Position numbers and translations under genes: made by a program. DNA of 64,000 nucleotides, taken from Ampelocalamus luodianensis. Its lineage: Eukaryota > Streptophyta > Magnoliopsida > Poales > Poaceae. The notes beneath the pieces were generated by a model that saw nothing but the letters and a program-made list of their open reading frames with translations, was not told the DNA's origin and searched no databases. Of this stretch, positions 10,201-21,377 are shown piece after piece. The stretch lies in NCBI GenBank assembly GCA_036346255.1, contig JAYEVH010000092.1:62001-126000 (forward strand), in the 5' to 3' direction. Numbering within the stretch: position 1 is the first letter of the stretch; each line of letters starts with the position of its first letter.

Positions 10201-12421
10201 TGTAATACCCCGATTTATTCTAAGGAAGAAATTATTCAAAAGAGAAGAATAGAATTAAGAAAGAGGGGTTTTTCGCTTTTCTTCGGCAACCTGGGCCTCG
10301 GGCCTTGGCCCAGGAGGCCCATGGGGGGCCGGCCACCTATAAAAGAAGGGGGAAAACCCTAGGTCGGCACTGTAGCTACAGTGCCACCGCTACAGTGCCT
10401 TGCCTCTTGGAGCCGCTCCTTCCCGCTGCCGGTGTTCGCAAAGGAAGGAGAAGGAAGGACTGCAGATTGGTTGGCCGAAAGGAGGGACAAGGGATCTTCT
10501 TCGCGGGGGATCGTTCAGCGTCTCCCTAAGGTTCTACAAGGGTAATGATTCTTGATTATCGTTGGTTGTTTAGTCGTAGAGGAGAAATCAAATAGATTTG
10601 ATTGGATCAATGTCGGTCTGCTGTTCACATCAATATGTCCAGATTGTTGCGTGGGCATTTTTGTGATCATAGAGGCCGAACCAGTAGTTTTGATCTCCTA
10701 GAGATATCTAGATTATGTTCTTAGATTTCGGTGGCCGCCAAGAGCACCTGATTCTGACATTCGAGTCAAACGTTATGATAAATTTGGTATCTGCTGTCCA
10801 GATTTATGACGAGATTAGTCTATTTTGTTAATTCGTAAAATATGAATTTGTAATTGGAAGAATCTAGGTTTTCAACCAACTAGGTTATTGTAGGTAATTT
10901 GATAACCTTTCCAGATTTTTAAAGAACGTTCAATTCGGAATTATAGATTAAAAGTTATGATTGTTTTAGTGCTGCTGTTTTTTCTGCTCTGTGTTGAAAG
11001 TTCATCAGTCTGTTGACGTACTAATTTGGCGAATTAGATTATCTTGTCAACTAGAGTATCATAGATTTGTCGATTAAGAATCCACAAAACTGGATTCACC
11101 TCATGTGGAGTTCGGATCAAGAGTTATGCTGTTTACCGTGCTGCTGTCCAGAGGCGGTTTAGGGTAGAATGCGTTGGTTTTCAGTTTAGAGCTTCTAGTT
11201 AAATATTGAATCGCTGGGAAAGCGTTGTTGAACGTTATTCGGTAATGTCGTGTTCTTCGCGTTCTTATTTCAGTTATTTAATTGTTTAGGAGGTGAAGCT
11301 TCGGGTTTAGGAGCACCATCTTTTTCTGCCAACGCGTCGCTTCGCGGAAGGCAAGTACCTTGCAAATCTTAATGTTTGTGAATGATGATTGCTTAATGAT
11401 TCTGTTGTGATATCTTATGATACACTAGAAGGTGATACGTCTATGTTCGTTCATATGTGATGAATCCATGAGTAGAGATGATGTTATTATTTATTCAATA
11501 ATTCATTTCATGCATCCATAATTCATGTTTCCCCCACGGGAGTGGAATATCCACGGGAGTGAAGATTATAGTAGTCAAGAGGTTCCGATAATTATGTTCT
11601 TTGCGTATGCTCTTTCATATGTGTGGAGATGATATTAGTCATTATTCATAAGTTTATTCATGCATCTATGTTCATGTTTCGTCCACGGAGTGGAGCTCCA
11701 CGGAGTGGAGTGCAAGTTCCATCAATTCGGTATGGGCAAGTGAAGTCCACCATTCCAATGTGGGCGATTTTGGACACCCGTATGAAACGTTCTTCATACG
11801 GTATTTTAGATCCCCGTATTTCGATAAATACGGGCTTAAGTGAACACCGACGGGTGTGTCACTAGCTATACCAGTATATGCATGTGTGCAGTCCAATCCT
11901 TTGAATTTGAACATTCATCTCATATCTTTATAAGTATTCATTTGTTGTATGTTCAAAGGCTGAGAAGAGATTGTCTTGTTCATGTTGGTTGTCTATTCTT
12001 ATTCATTGTACTTGCTAAGTCTTGGACTCACTCTTGCTTTGTTTATTTATTTTTAGGTGATCGTTGATGAAGTTTCTCTTGGGAGGAGTAGACATGCATT
12101 ACTCAAATACATCACTTTACACTAGTTGAATAAAGATCATTCTTTGCCTTACATTAGTGAATTGTTGGATTGTAATAAATAAACTTAGATTTGGATGGTA
12201 CCTTCCTTATCATTGAGTTTGTTTAAATAACTGTTTATATTCATTGATTATTTGTTGATAGGATTATCTTAGTGGATCCAATATTACATTTCCGTTTATG
12301 TTCCAATTGTTGATGATCTACTTAACTTAGTTGATGAATTACTGTGAAAATTATTCCGCGGTATGGTTATATGTTAGGTCTTTAGGTAGCATTTTGGCTT
12401 CCGAATAGCCAGGGTGTTACA
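10201..12421 (+). mobile_element. Solo LTR (2221 bp), TSD GGCAT
   Basis: It starts TGTAATACCCCG and ends AGGGTGTTACA. It is flanked by GGCAT on both sides (10196-10200 and 12422-12426). The uninterrupted site is visible in the sister LTR around 18766-18775 (ATGGCATGGAGTAG), so the insertion is proven within the window. A TATA box (CTATAAAAG) is at 10337-10345. There is a GC donor at 11351 after exon-like 11290-11350, and a TTTATTTTTAG acceptor at 12056. There is no coding gene. The solo state reflects LTR-LTR recombination of a full element. Confidence 0.93.
11778..11834. repeat. Two adjacent perfect hairpins in the solo LTR
   Basis: CCGTATGAA pairs with TTCATACGG (11778-11801, 6-base loop), and CCCGTATT pairs with AATACGGG (11813-11834, 6-base loop). 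Both lie in the intron-like part of the LTR between the GC donor at 11351 and the acceptor at 12056. Confidence 0.8.
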
Positions 12422-12426
12422 GGCAT

Positions 12427-12470
12427 GGAGTAGCGCTCATATCCAGAGGGTTGATGTCCTCATCATCCTC
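12427..12470 (-). mobile_element. 3' LTR of the non-autonomous element, first 44 bases
   Basis: Reading on the minus strand, the LTR starts TGATGAGGACATCAACC at 12470 and matches 18810 downward. The PPT (GAAGGGGAGGA) precedes it. The coding frame of the interior runs through the PPT into the LTR and spells GEDDED. Confidence 0.8.
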
Positions 12471-13609
12471 CCCTTCTTGCATTTGAGTCATCCTCGACTC
12501 AAGCTCATCCTCCAATTCCAAGAAAAGCTTCAAAACTTGTAGCAATGCATGATAATCTTTCTACAAAATATTAGTAACAAGTGGCAAAGAAATAGAGAAA
12601 GCTTTAGAAATTACAGGTGATTGTGCATGCATCAAATCAGCAAAGGTATATTTTCTCATAATAGTCAGTTTGCAACTCAATTTGCAAGTATAAGTGAAGT
12701 ATATAGTGGAGTTATTCATTGCTCTGTGAAAGGGCAGCACAGTAATTGAATTCAAAGAGCACAAGTCATTCATATAATCATATATCAATTGAGCAATAGC
12801 AAATTCTTCTAACATGGGTGAAAAGATTTGTAAGTTCTTCCATAATTCAACACCTTTATTCAGATTGTCCATACTAGATGGTGCAATAAAAGGTAAACAC
12901 ATAGGCATTAGATGAGTATTAAATTTTATTTTTCTCTCATATTGAACAGGATTCAGCACACAAGAATTATTGTCCAAAACAACAAGTTTCAAATCATTCA
13001 TGTGATCACAAGTTATGCATATTCGATATACCAGAAATTGACTGCCTACACCATAATCTCCAATTAATTTAAAATAGTAGGTGTAGGTGCTAGAAAGAGA
13101 ATTTAGCGATGAAAGTTCAAATACTTTCTCCATAGCACATTCCAAACTAATTGGATCTTTAAGCATGATATAGCACAAAGCATCAGCAGGGGATATTCTA
13201 TCTAGTACTTCCTTATGTGTAATTAATTCGACACGTGCAAAATATGAGAGTTCAGATTAGCACATGGTTCGTTCAAGTCAACACAAGGAATATCAAAAGA
13301 TTGCATTACTACAACAGGTATATAATCACAAGGTTGCTCTATGTCTTGCTGTAGCATTAAATCAATACTTTTGTCATTATCGTCCTCATCAGCTAATGTA
13401 GGTACCTCAAGCTTCTCCTCTAATGGCATAAGATGCGCCAGATCATCGTTCATCTCTTCAAGCGCCTCGGCGGTATCTAGAGATGGAGTAGGAGCTAAAA
13501 CAATGTTAGCATTTTCAGTTACCTTAGGTCGCACCTCGCTTGTGACTGTGGTTGGTGGAGGTACAAATCGACGTTGCAATTTCTTCTTCATCTGCTCCCA
13601 TGTGTACAT
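12471..13609 (-). pseudogene. Gag-related / unknown open reading frame of the non-autonomous element
   Basis: The first part (13609-13223) starts MYTWEQMKKKLQRRFVPP, resembling the TWEEMK..LRRRF segment of gypsy gag. It continues as an acidic linker of about 110 residues. A frameshift near 13220 leads to ELITHKEVLDRI, and then to a 205-residue stretch (13178-12561) containing CYIMLKDPISLECAMEKVFEL and YYFKLIGDYGVGSQFLVYRI. After a TAG at 12561-12563 the frame continues to ELEDELESRMTQMQEGEDDED, across the PPT. The second part is clearly similar to 29880-30180 in the element at 27373-35833. I do not recognise a named domain in it. No protease, RT or integrase follows. Confidence 0.6.
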
Positions 13610-13637
13610 GAAGTGGTACTCCAGATTCGACTACCAA

Positions 13638-15429
13638 TGTTAAACATCACCGATTAGTGCCGTCCTTGCCATAGTCATCTTCTCATAAGGATCAAGGTCC
13701 TGGAAGGCTCAGCGGTCCGACCTCTCACGGGGCGGTCGGAGCCGGTCGGTCTAGCGGTCGACCGATCCAAGCGGTCGACCGATTCCTCGGCGATCGAGCC
13801 GCTAGTTCGATGAACAAAGAAATCAGCCCGATAAACCAAAACGCAAATTGATCAAACTTTTGATTCGTGCGTCCAAACTTCGTGAAATTTGACACACACC
13901 TTCCTAAGTATGTCAGGAACCTATTCCAAGCAACGATCGTGATAATCCTTGCCAAGATTCTGACCTTTTACCGTTTGAGCGAAGTTAGGTCAAAAACCGA
14001 GTCAAAACAAAAATATGATCTTGAGACTTGCTCGTGGGTGATTGATGATCTTGATGATCCTAGATGTATTCCCACACGCCACGCAAGCTAGATCGCGTCC
14101 AAACTAAGCAAAACTCGTGAATCAAGGAAAGACTCAAATCATCAAAAAGAGAGAAAGAAAGCAATTGACCTCATCTTGAAGAAACTTTCTTTGGATTGAT
14201 TTGATATGATATTGGTTCACAGCCACTCCATCAATGGATGACAAAGACTCAATACATGAGCACGAAATCCAATCCAACTCTCTAGAACCCTAACCTCCAC
14301 TCCTCCTCTCCATAAGCAAATTAGGGTTTCTAAACAATGAAAGGGTCGAAAAGCCAGGGGAAGGGGGTGCAGCCACCTCCCTCCTCTATTTATAGTGGAG
14401 GCCTAGGGTTTCTAAAAGAGTCTCCCTAATGGGCTCCCGTTAAGGCCCAAAACAAACGGGTGACACACGCACGCATTTTAAAGCGCCGTGTTCATATTGT
14501 ACGAAGCACTCGCTTGCTCCGCCACGTGTAGGTTGATCCAACGACTCTCATCATGTCGGCAAGTCTCACCCATCCGGCTCCCACCGAAACCACCATGGCA
14601 CTTGCACCGACGCCCGCGCCGCTTGATTCAACCAGTCGCACCGAACTGCCCGTTCGGTCTCCTTTGTCCATCTTGCACCATACTTGAGTCCAATGACTTC
14701 ACCCGGCATCGTCGATCGTTTTGAACCTCAGCTATCCAAGCCTAGTCCCGATCATCCTCGCCGTTGACCGTCGTTGACCACCAAGCAACTTTGCACAACA
14801 ATAGACAAGCAAATCGAATCGGGAACAAGTTCTTCACAACTTGACCCACGTTAGTCAAAACACGCATCATGCAACACATATGACATGAAACCCATGAACT
14901 TGACCTAATCAAGAACCATCGCCGCCACACGTTGACGACATAAGTGAAAACCGGTCGATCACCACCTTGGCCGGCTCGACGCCAATGCGATCCGCGCCAA
15001 CGTAAGGCCGGTCGGACCGCCACCAAAGGACTTAGCCAAAATTTCAACATCAAATCCGCAACCTCTCGGAAATTTAAAACGAATAGAACTTTTGGTGGAG
15101 GCTCCAAAATTATGAGACCAAGTGCGAGAATCTCCTCACTTGCCTACACCCTCTATTTTTGGCCCACCTCAAACTCAATGCCACTCAACTTGGCCGTCCG
15201 ATCGCCATCGACGCCGGTCGACCGCTACCAAATCTGTCGGACCGCCCGACGGCGGTCGGACCGCCAGATAATTCACGAGGCATGGCGGTCCGATCGCCAC
15301 CAAGGCGGCCGATCGCTTGAGACTGACAGATCCGAACTTTGCTAAAAACTCGTGTTTCGCAAACCTTCAACGTCATTGCCAATTGTCACATCATCCTAAG
15401 ATCATGAGCATATCCCCATGATATCCACA
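13638..15429 (-). mobile_element. LTR-like insertion in the interior (minus strand)
   Basis: On the minus strand a purine-rich CAAGGGGAGATTG precedes TGTGGATATCATGGGG at 15429, and the other edge is TGTTAAACATC on the plus strand at 13638. This gives a TG...CA block of 1792 bp. It contains GC-rich runs with GGTCGGACCGCC-like repeats and no gene. I could not confirm a target duplication or a second complete LTR. Copia-like origin is a guess from the AAGGGGGAG-type PPT. Confidence 0.4.
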
Positions 15430-16225
15430 ATCTCCCCTTGATGAACACATTGGCAATTCCCACAAATGCAAGTTTTGAGGTTTGAAAAGTAAAAACTCAA
15501 CGTTTTCGCGCAAAGGCACAACTTGGTCCATATGCAAGAGAAAGCAATGAAAATGACTAAGCTGGCTTCAGAATAGCATCGGCAAGTGAGATAAGGCAAA
15601 AGAAAGCAAGAAAGCTTCAATTTCCAAAGACGAGTCAAAATTCTCACTTAAGGTCCATATGAAAGAACAATTGTTCGAAATGACCTTTGATCATGGTGAG
15701 GATCAAGAATTGCAATTCAAGTTCAGAAAGAGCAATAAGACCATAATAATGCAAATAAGAACTCCCCCTCACTATGATCCTCAAATTTCAGAAAATTTCA
15801 AATTCTTCAATTTTCTCCCTCTTTTTAATACTTTTAAATCTTCTCCCCTTTACACATCTTGAAATATCTTCTCCCCCTTTGACAATGGAGTCATCAAGGA
15901 ATCACGCCTTCCTCTCGTCCAGAGATAACAAATGCAGAATGAGGAAAAAGCATAAGAAGGAGCATGCAAGAAATGCAATGGAGTGGCTTCATATTTTTGT
16001 ATTTTTCAATTTTGGATTACAAGAAGCTTTGGAGATTACCCAAAGAACAAGTTAGCATCTCAAATTTTTGGCCCCTCAAACTCCAATGCCACTCAACTTG
16101 CCGGTCCGATCATTATCGACGCCGGTCGATCGCTACTAAATCGGTCGGACCGCCACCGCCGGTCACACCGCATGATACAATTCACGAGGCATGGGCGGTC
16201 TAACCACCACCAAGGCGGTCGATCA
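15150..16225. repeat. Direct repeat of about 170 bp
   Basis: The stretch 15160-15325 (starting GGCCCACCTCAAACTC) recurs at 16069-16225 (starting GGCCCCTCAAACTCC). It includes the CGACGCCGGTCGA and ATTCACGAGGCATGG blocks. The stretch between copies (15430-16060) is AT-rich with CTCCCCCTTTGACAATGG and looks like degraded interior of the inserted element. Confidence 0.75.
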
Positions 16226-16299
16226 TTGAGACGTCTTTCAAAATAGCTTTCCAACATAGTAACCCATAGAAAGTAGTCCAATGACGTACTCTCAGTAGT

Positions 16300-17942
16300 G
16301 AGTGGCAATATGTATGCAGGTAGTTATTTCCCTTTGAGCTCAAATCTGCCTGCAATGATATCGTAATCTACCAAATTCAACCAACCTGTCATTTGTTAGT
16401 AGAAAACAAAGAACAAATTACAAGTATATGTTCCTATCAACTACTAGGATCTGAAGTCTCAAATCAAGTCACTCACACTCAAGCTTATACCAAGTTCTTA
16501 CAAGTTCTTATGAATGCCACAAGGAAGTGGTACAACCGGTGGCTAGTTCGTGATACTTTCACTTGCGATTAGCCCAACGATTGCGAGGAACGACACCTGC
16601 TGAGTTAGTATGAAGTGGAGCTTAGAAGGCTTCAATATGGTAGCAAGGATCAGCAATAATCAAATCAGTTAATGCAAGTTGAAAGATTGTACAAAGTGCT
16701 AGCCAATGTTGCTGATCCTAGCCTAATCAAAGCTAGCTAATCAAAGCCCTATGCAGAGAAGTGTATGTACGCACACGCAACGATCAATGTGACTTGATAC
16801 AAGCAAGGGAAAGCCTCACAACAAGTGCTAGGAGAGACGCTAGCCAGCTGCTCAAACTTCTATAAAGGGCACAAGATTGTTCGCACGACGTAGAGCACAA
16901 AAGACAACAATATCGGTGGAGTGCAAACAACCCTCTAGATTGAGCGGAAACAATAGCTAGTCTCAAATGATGAAAAAGCAGAGTTTTGTATGGCTTATAT
17001 ATGCCCTTATGAAAGGTTTCGATGATATCTACAACTTTCCAGTTGAGGCGAACTCCAAATTCCGAAAGGAAGATCGAAGGAAATGGCAAAAACAGAAACC
17101 GAAAACTTGTAATGCGAATTCGGAGCTGAAGATGGCCGATTTTGGGACACCTAGAGGGAAACTAGTGTCTTAGGTAGAAAAGATGTGCCTCGTCATTAGC
17201 TTCGAAACGAGCACAAGAACATCAAAAACGGACACCGTATGCAAAAGTTATGCCCGTTTTACTGAAGGTTTCTCAGAAACGGAATCCTACTCGGACTCGA
17301 AACCGACTCGTGTTCAATCTTGAAACTACTATATCTTTTGATTCCGTGAGCCAAACTTGCTGAAGTTTTTCATGGAAGCTTGTGGCTATATGTAGAAGGT
17401 CTCCACTAATTTTTATGCACTTTTCTTTTTGTTTTCTTTTTCTTCTTTTTTTTTCCTCTACCGCGGCTTTTGTTTTTGCAGTTGCCTCTTTCTCCTTCTA
17501 CTATTTGGCCAACCCTAGGATTTACCGCAAGTCGCAAATAACATCAACTCTCCCAAAATATCACAACAATCCTCTCTTTTTTTGGATTAACAACAATACG
17601 AATTTTCTATTTTTGATGCGGATTAGAGGAGTTCTAACCCACGAATTTCTGTTTTAGATGCAAAAACTAAGAACCCTGAAAGAGCGATCAAGCGACGCGA
17701 AGGAAAACACAAGATGCAAACTAAACAATGACGAACTAGACTCTAACTAAACTAGCAATCAGCAACTTGAACACGACAATGCAACCAATGATTCAACGAA
17801 CAAAAAATGAAAGAAAAATTGCAATGGCTCAGATTGGTTCGGTATGGATGATAGATGCGAAATTTTTTGGAGCAATTTTCTGGACTCTAGGTATGAAAAA
17901 TAAATCTACTACTAAGGGTATTGATTTCTCACCGAAGAACTG
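16300..17942 (-). other. Leader region of the non-autonomous element, no gene seen
   Basis: This runs from the PBS side (17942) to the inserted block. It has pyrimidine-rich tracts near 17410-17500 and short open frames without recognisable protein character. GTATGCAAAAGTTATGCCCG at 17238-17257 resembles a motif in the LTRs at 10066 and 18639. I see no domain and treat it as untranslated leader. Confidence 0.5.
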
Positions 17943-17956
17943 TAGCTCTGATACCA
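17943..17956 (-). other. Primer-binding site of the non-autonomous element
   Basis: The minus strand reads TGGTATCAGAGCTA, two bases inside the LTR edge at 17959. This is the standard initiator tRNA-Met PBS core and it fixes the element's orientation as minus. Confidence 0.92.
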
Positions 17957-17958
17957 CT

Positions 17959-18810
17959 TGATGAACCCGAAGGTCCGATTGTTGGCCCGATCTTTCGATG
18001 AGAACGATAAGTTCGGTAGGCGTCGCTCAACTCTCACGATCCTGGCTACGAACACGCAATCTCGAAACCATGCAATCGCTGAACTACTCCACAAGTCATT
18101 ATCAACCGTGCACGAATACCCGGTTAACCTGATCACGAAGATCGATTCCTGCATACACGAAGAAGCACGCAAGAACAAGATAAATAAGCAATCTGAAATT
18201 ACAACTATGAATGAAATACTTGATAAATTGGGATTCCGAAGCGGTATTATGGTTGATCTAGTCGACACAAGCCAATACACGAAGTTGCATGGAAGCTAAC
18301 TTTTAACTAAACAAAATCCGAAAAAAAACTAGAGGGGTGCGGCCTCCTTATATAGGGGAGGGGGAGCCGCATATATCCAAGAGCTAAGGGGATGCTACTA
18401 TTCATGGGTACTGTTCACGTGAACAGTATGGTCATAAATAGTACGGCCCAAGGGGGTGGCCAAGGATGTGGTTGACCCAAATAGGTTACAAAGCCAATTT
18501 GGCCCAAATAGGTGACACAATACCTTCTTTTGATGATTACGGCGCGCACAAAAGGAATTTAGAGGTGAGGCTAGATCTGCTTGAAAGAGGACGAGATAAG
18601 CTTTCAATCAAGTACTCGTGGACCTCAAACGGAGTTCGTATGCAAAAGTTATGCCTGGTTGAAGTCAGGGTTGTCTTCGGAGGCCGAACTAGATTCCAAA
18701 ATTTGTCCAACTTGAACTCTTGCTTTGCTTGGACACAAAGTGACATGAAAACCTTCCTTGTACCATGGCATGGAGTAGTGCTCGTATCCGGAGGGTTGAT
18801 GTCCTCATCA
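17959..18810 (-). mobile_element. 5' LTR of the non-autonomous element (852 bp)
   Basis: TG...CA ends are TGATGAGGAC at 18810 and GGTTCATCA at 17959 on the minus strand. The TATA box CTATATAAGG is on the minus strand at 18347-18356. A short inverted pair TTCACGTGAA lies at 18415-18424. This copy lacks the solo LTR found in its partner and so provides the empty site. Confidence 0.9.
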
Positions 18811-20092
18811 TCTGGGCTTGCTAAATAGTAACAAGTGCTAACACAGGCGCTGGTGCAAGTGCCACGCGGTGTTGACATGGGTGATTGGGTTTGGTGACAT
18901 TGGCATGGTAGCTAGGTGGCACTGACATGGGCTACCACGTCACGCTAGCGAGGTGGTGGTGCTTCGGCAGTTTTGGTCGCTGGTGCTACATGCCACGGTG
19001 ACGGCCTGTTAGGGTACCAAAAGAAAGGGCAACTCAAGGCAAACCTGGTGTGCTCACTAGCGACGAAGGGGCGCGACAAGGTTGCTGGCGGTGAGAGGAA
19101 GAGAAGTAGCGAGATGCGGTTGACAGCGGTGTTGGAGCTATGGTGGGTTTCCAACGAAGGCAAGAACAACACCATGAAGAACGTGAGATGGTGATGTTAA
19201 AGGTGACGACGAAGGCAGCGGGGCATGGTCGATGGCGGTAGAAGGAGTTTCGGCTAGCGAACTTCAAACGTTGATTTCGGTGGTTAGAGAGAGGAAGGAG
19301 CGCAGTAGAGTGCGGCGGTGGGATGACGGAGCTAAGGCGAAGCCAGGGCACCTATTTATAGGGCATGGGCGGCACCGAGGGACCGTGCGACGCAAGAATG
19401 CCGAGAGAGTGTGGCGGCAGAATTAGGGGAAATCGGGGTAGAGAAGGAAAGGGGGAGGCTGAAACGGGTGCAAAATTGATTCGGGGTTTTAAAGTTGGCA
19501 AAATCACGTGAGATCCGGGTGTAATTGCCCGATTTTTGGAAGGTCAAGTGTGGCGTTAATGGCAGAAGAGAGCATGACACGAGGAGGAAGAAAGGAAAGG
19601 GGAAGAAGGGGCTGGCGAGTGGGCCCTGGGTGGCAGAGAGAGGGGGAAAAGGAAAGAGACAGGCGACTGACATGATAGGCCTACCTTGCAGTGAGAGAGG
19701 GAGGCGGGAGATGTGGAGTGAACTGGCGCGGGCGAGTGGGCCACGGGAGTGGGCAGTGTGCGTGAGAAAATGGATGAGGCCGAGAGAGATTCGGCCCGAA
19801 GGGGTTTTTCTGGACTTTTGATAATTTTCCAATTTCTAAAATTGAGTTAATTCAAATAGGTGTTTAGAAAAATACCAAATAAAGTCCAAAAATTATGGGA
19901 AAATTCACATAAATTCCTTGAGTTATTTTGGACTTAAATAAAATATTTCCAACTTAAAATTGGTATTTAGTTTTGCAAATAAGTTTATTTTTGCTTCAAA
20001 ATAATAGGGAAAAACCTTTTTAAAATCCTGAAAATTCAAGAAAAATAATTAAATTTTATTTTTAACTGGAAATAAAAATTTGGGCTATTACA
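18811..20092 (-). mobile_element. Gypsy 5' LTR, outer part with promoter (minus strand)
   Basis: The LTR start on the minus strand is TGTAATAGCCCAAATTTT at 20092. The TATA box (CTATAAATAG on the minus strand) is at 19352-19361. A C-rich leader follows and is similar to 3980-4510 on the other strand. The frames of 60-160 codons on both strands here are leader artefacts of skewed composition. It continues at 9447 beyond the inserted element. Confidence 0.7.
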
Positions 20093-20243
20093 GCTTTGAA
20101 AGTTTGAAAACTCGAGACTTGAAAGTTCACAAATTTCAACTTGAAAGTTCCCATTTCAACTTGTAAGTTCTTGGATTCAAGGTTTTTTGAGAGTTCAAGA
20201 TAGAGTTGAAAGGGGAAGGGTCAACGTGGAGGGGAGCCACACG
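20093..20243. repeat. AT-rich spacer with CTTGAAAGTT repeats
   Basis: Variants of CTTGAAAGTTC and CAACTTG recur five or so times between 20095 and 20185. No gene is present. It is the left flank of the hAT insertion. Confidence 0.6.
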
Positions 20244-21369
20244 TAGGGGTGGGAATGGTTCAATGTGACCCATTGGATAACCTAACCGTTTCTAAATTTT
20301 TAGCAAATGGGCTAGAGGTGTGATCCATAAAAAAAATGGAGCAAAAGGTTCATTAACCTTTTGCCCCTTTGGATCACTGAAATAACCCTTCTCTCCTTCT
20401 TTGTTCTCCCGATTAGAGAAATAATAACCAAATACATACATTAAAAATCATGTCAACTTCCAAAGCGATTAATAAAATAAAAGGAAGCAAGGCTAAAAAG
20501 AGCGGACGTGACGTAGATGATCCCGAACTAACAGCAAGCACAAAATTAGTGGAGGTACAAGATCTAGATGATTCGAACTAATAACAAGAAAACATGGACC
20601 GGAAGAACTATGTCTTTTTAACACAAAGAGCGGGGAAAACACACACAAGAGACAGATCTCATTGGATGAACACCCACTAAACTAAAGTACAAATTGCTAG
20701 AGTATGACCTTAAATAGCTAATTTCTAACGAGGAGGTGCAAGATGGGGAGAGGGAAAACCTCACTGCTTGACCAATGGGAACCCGCAGGACTTGAGTTCA
20801 TCAATAGAAATGGGAATAACCATGAATAGCAAAGTTCATGCGTGATGGCCGGATCTACCAACACCCATTCTGGATCTACTACATAATCTAGTAATTCCAG
20901 TGATTTGGGTTCCATACTTTCAAGTTTGGGAGGAAGACACACCCAAGGTGAGGAGAGGAAGAAACCGGGATGGAAGTGAGATGCAGGAGCGGAGGTGGGG
21001 ATCCCATCGCCGTCGGCCGGCATCCCGTTGCGGCTCAAGTTTGGGGGAGGAAGGCACACCCAAGGTGAGGGAGAGGAAGAAACCCGAGATGGAAGTGAGA
21101 TGCAGGAGCGGAGGTGGGGATCCCATCGTTGTTGCCGTCGACCGGCCTCCCGTTGCGGCCCTCGTCGCCGCCGTCCCCCAGTCACCTCTCTCTGCGGCCC
21201 TCCTTGCGCACTCACCGTCGGTGGGCGACGCGAATCGGGGCGACCCACGAGACCCAATGGATCATTAGGGTCAAGAAGTTTTAGGAAAAGAACCGACCTG
21301 CTTTGCCCCTACTAAGCTCGGGCGCGCGCAGGCAACTCGGATCGGTCGAATCAACCCATTCCACCCCTA
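20244..21369. mobile_element. Non-autonomous hAT element, TSD GCCACACG
   Basis: The left end is TAGGGGTGGGAATGG and the right end is CCATTCCACCCCTA, inverted repeats differing by a single G. The perfect 8-bp duplication GCCACACG flanks it (20236-20243 and 21370-21377), the hallmark of hAT insertion. At 1126 bp it has no transposase. Its interior contains a GC-rich tandem duplication and frames that look like captured or low-complexity sequence, not a defined protein. Confidence 0.93.
20921..21158. repeat. Tandem duplication inside the hAT element, period about 115 bp
   Basis: Copy one starts CAAGTTTGGGAGG at 20921 and copy two starts CAAGTTTGGGGGAGG at 21036. Both run through CACACCCAAGGTGAGG, GATGCAGGAGCGGAGG and a CCCGTTGCGG end. 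Differences are a few substitutions and small indels. Confidence 0.9.
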
Positions 21370-21377
21370 GCCACACG

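Larger units (their letters stand above)
9448..18810 (-). mobile_element. Non-autonomous gypsy-like element, minus strand, with nested insertions
   Basis: The LTRs (TGATGAGGAC...GGTTCATCA on the minus strand) lie at 17959-18810 and at 9448-10200 plus 12427-12470. The PBS is at 17943-17956. The PPT GAAGGGGAGGA is just inside 12470. The flanks are ACTGG (9443-9447) and TCTGG (18811-18815), four of five bases alike, so this is a plausible target duplication. The interior keeps only gag-like and unknown coding remnants; no RT or integrase motifs were found. It sits inside the 5' LTR of the gypsy element at 4527-20092. Confidence 0.8.

Noticed and set aside
13633..15434. A target duplication for the inner LTR-like block
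   Set aside because: ACCAA on the left is not found next to the other edge, so insertion boundaries remain uncertain.
4527..20092. A target duplication for the outer minus-strand element
   Set aside because: TTCAT before 4527 and GCTTT after 20092 do not match, so one end may be rearranged.
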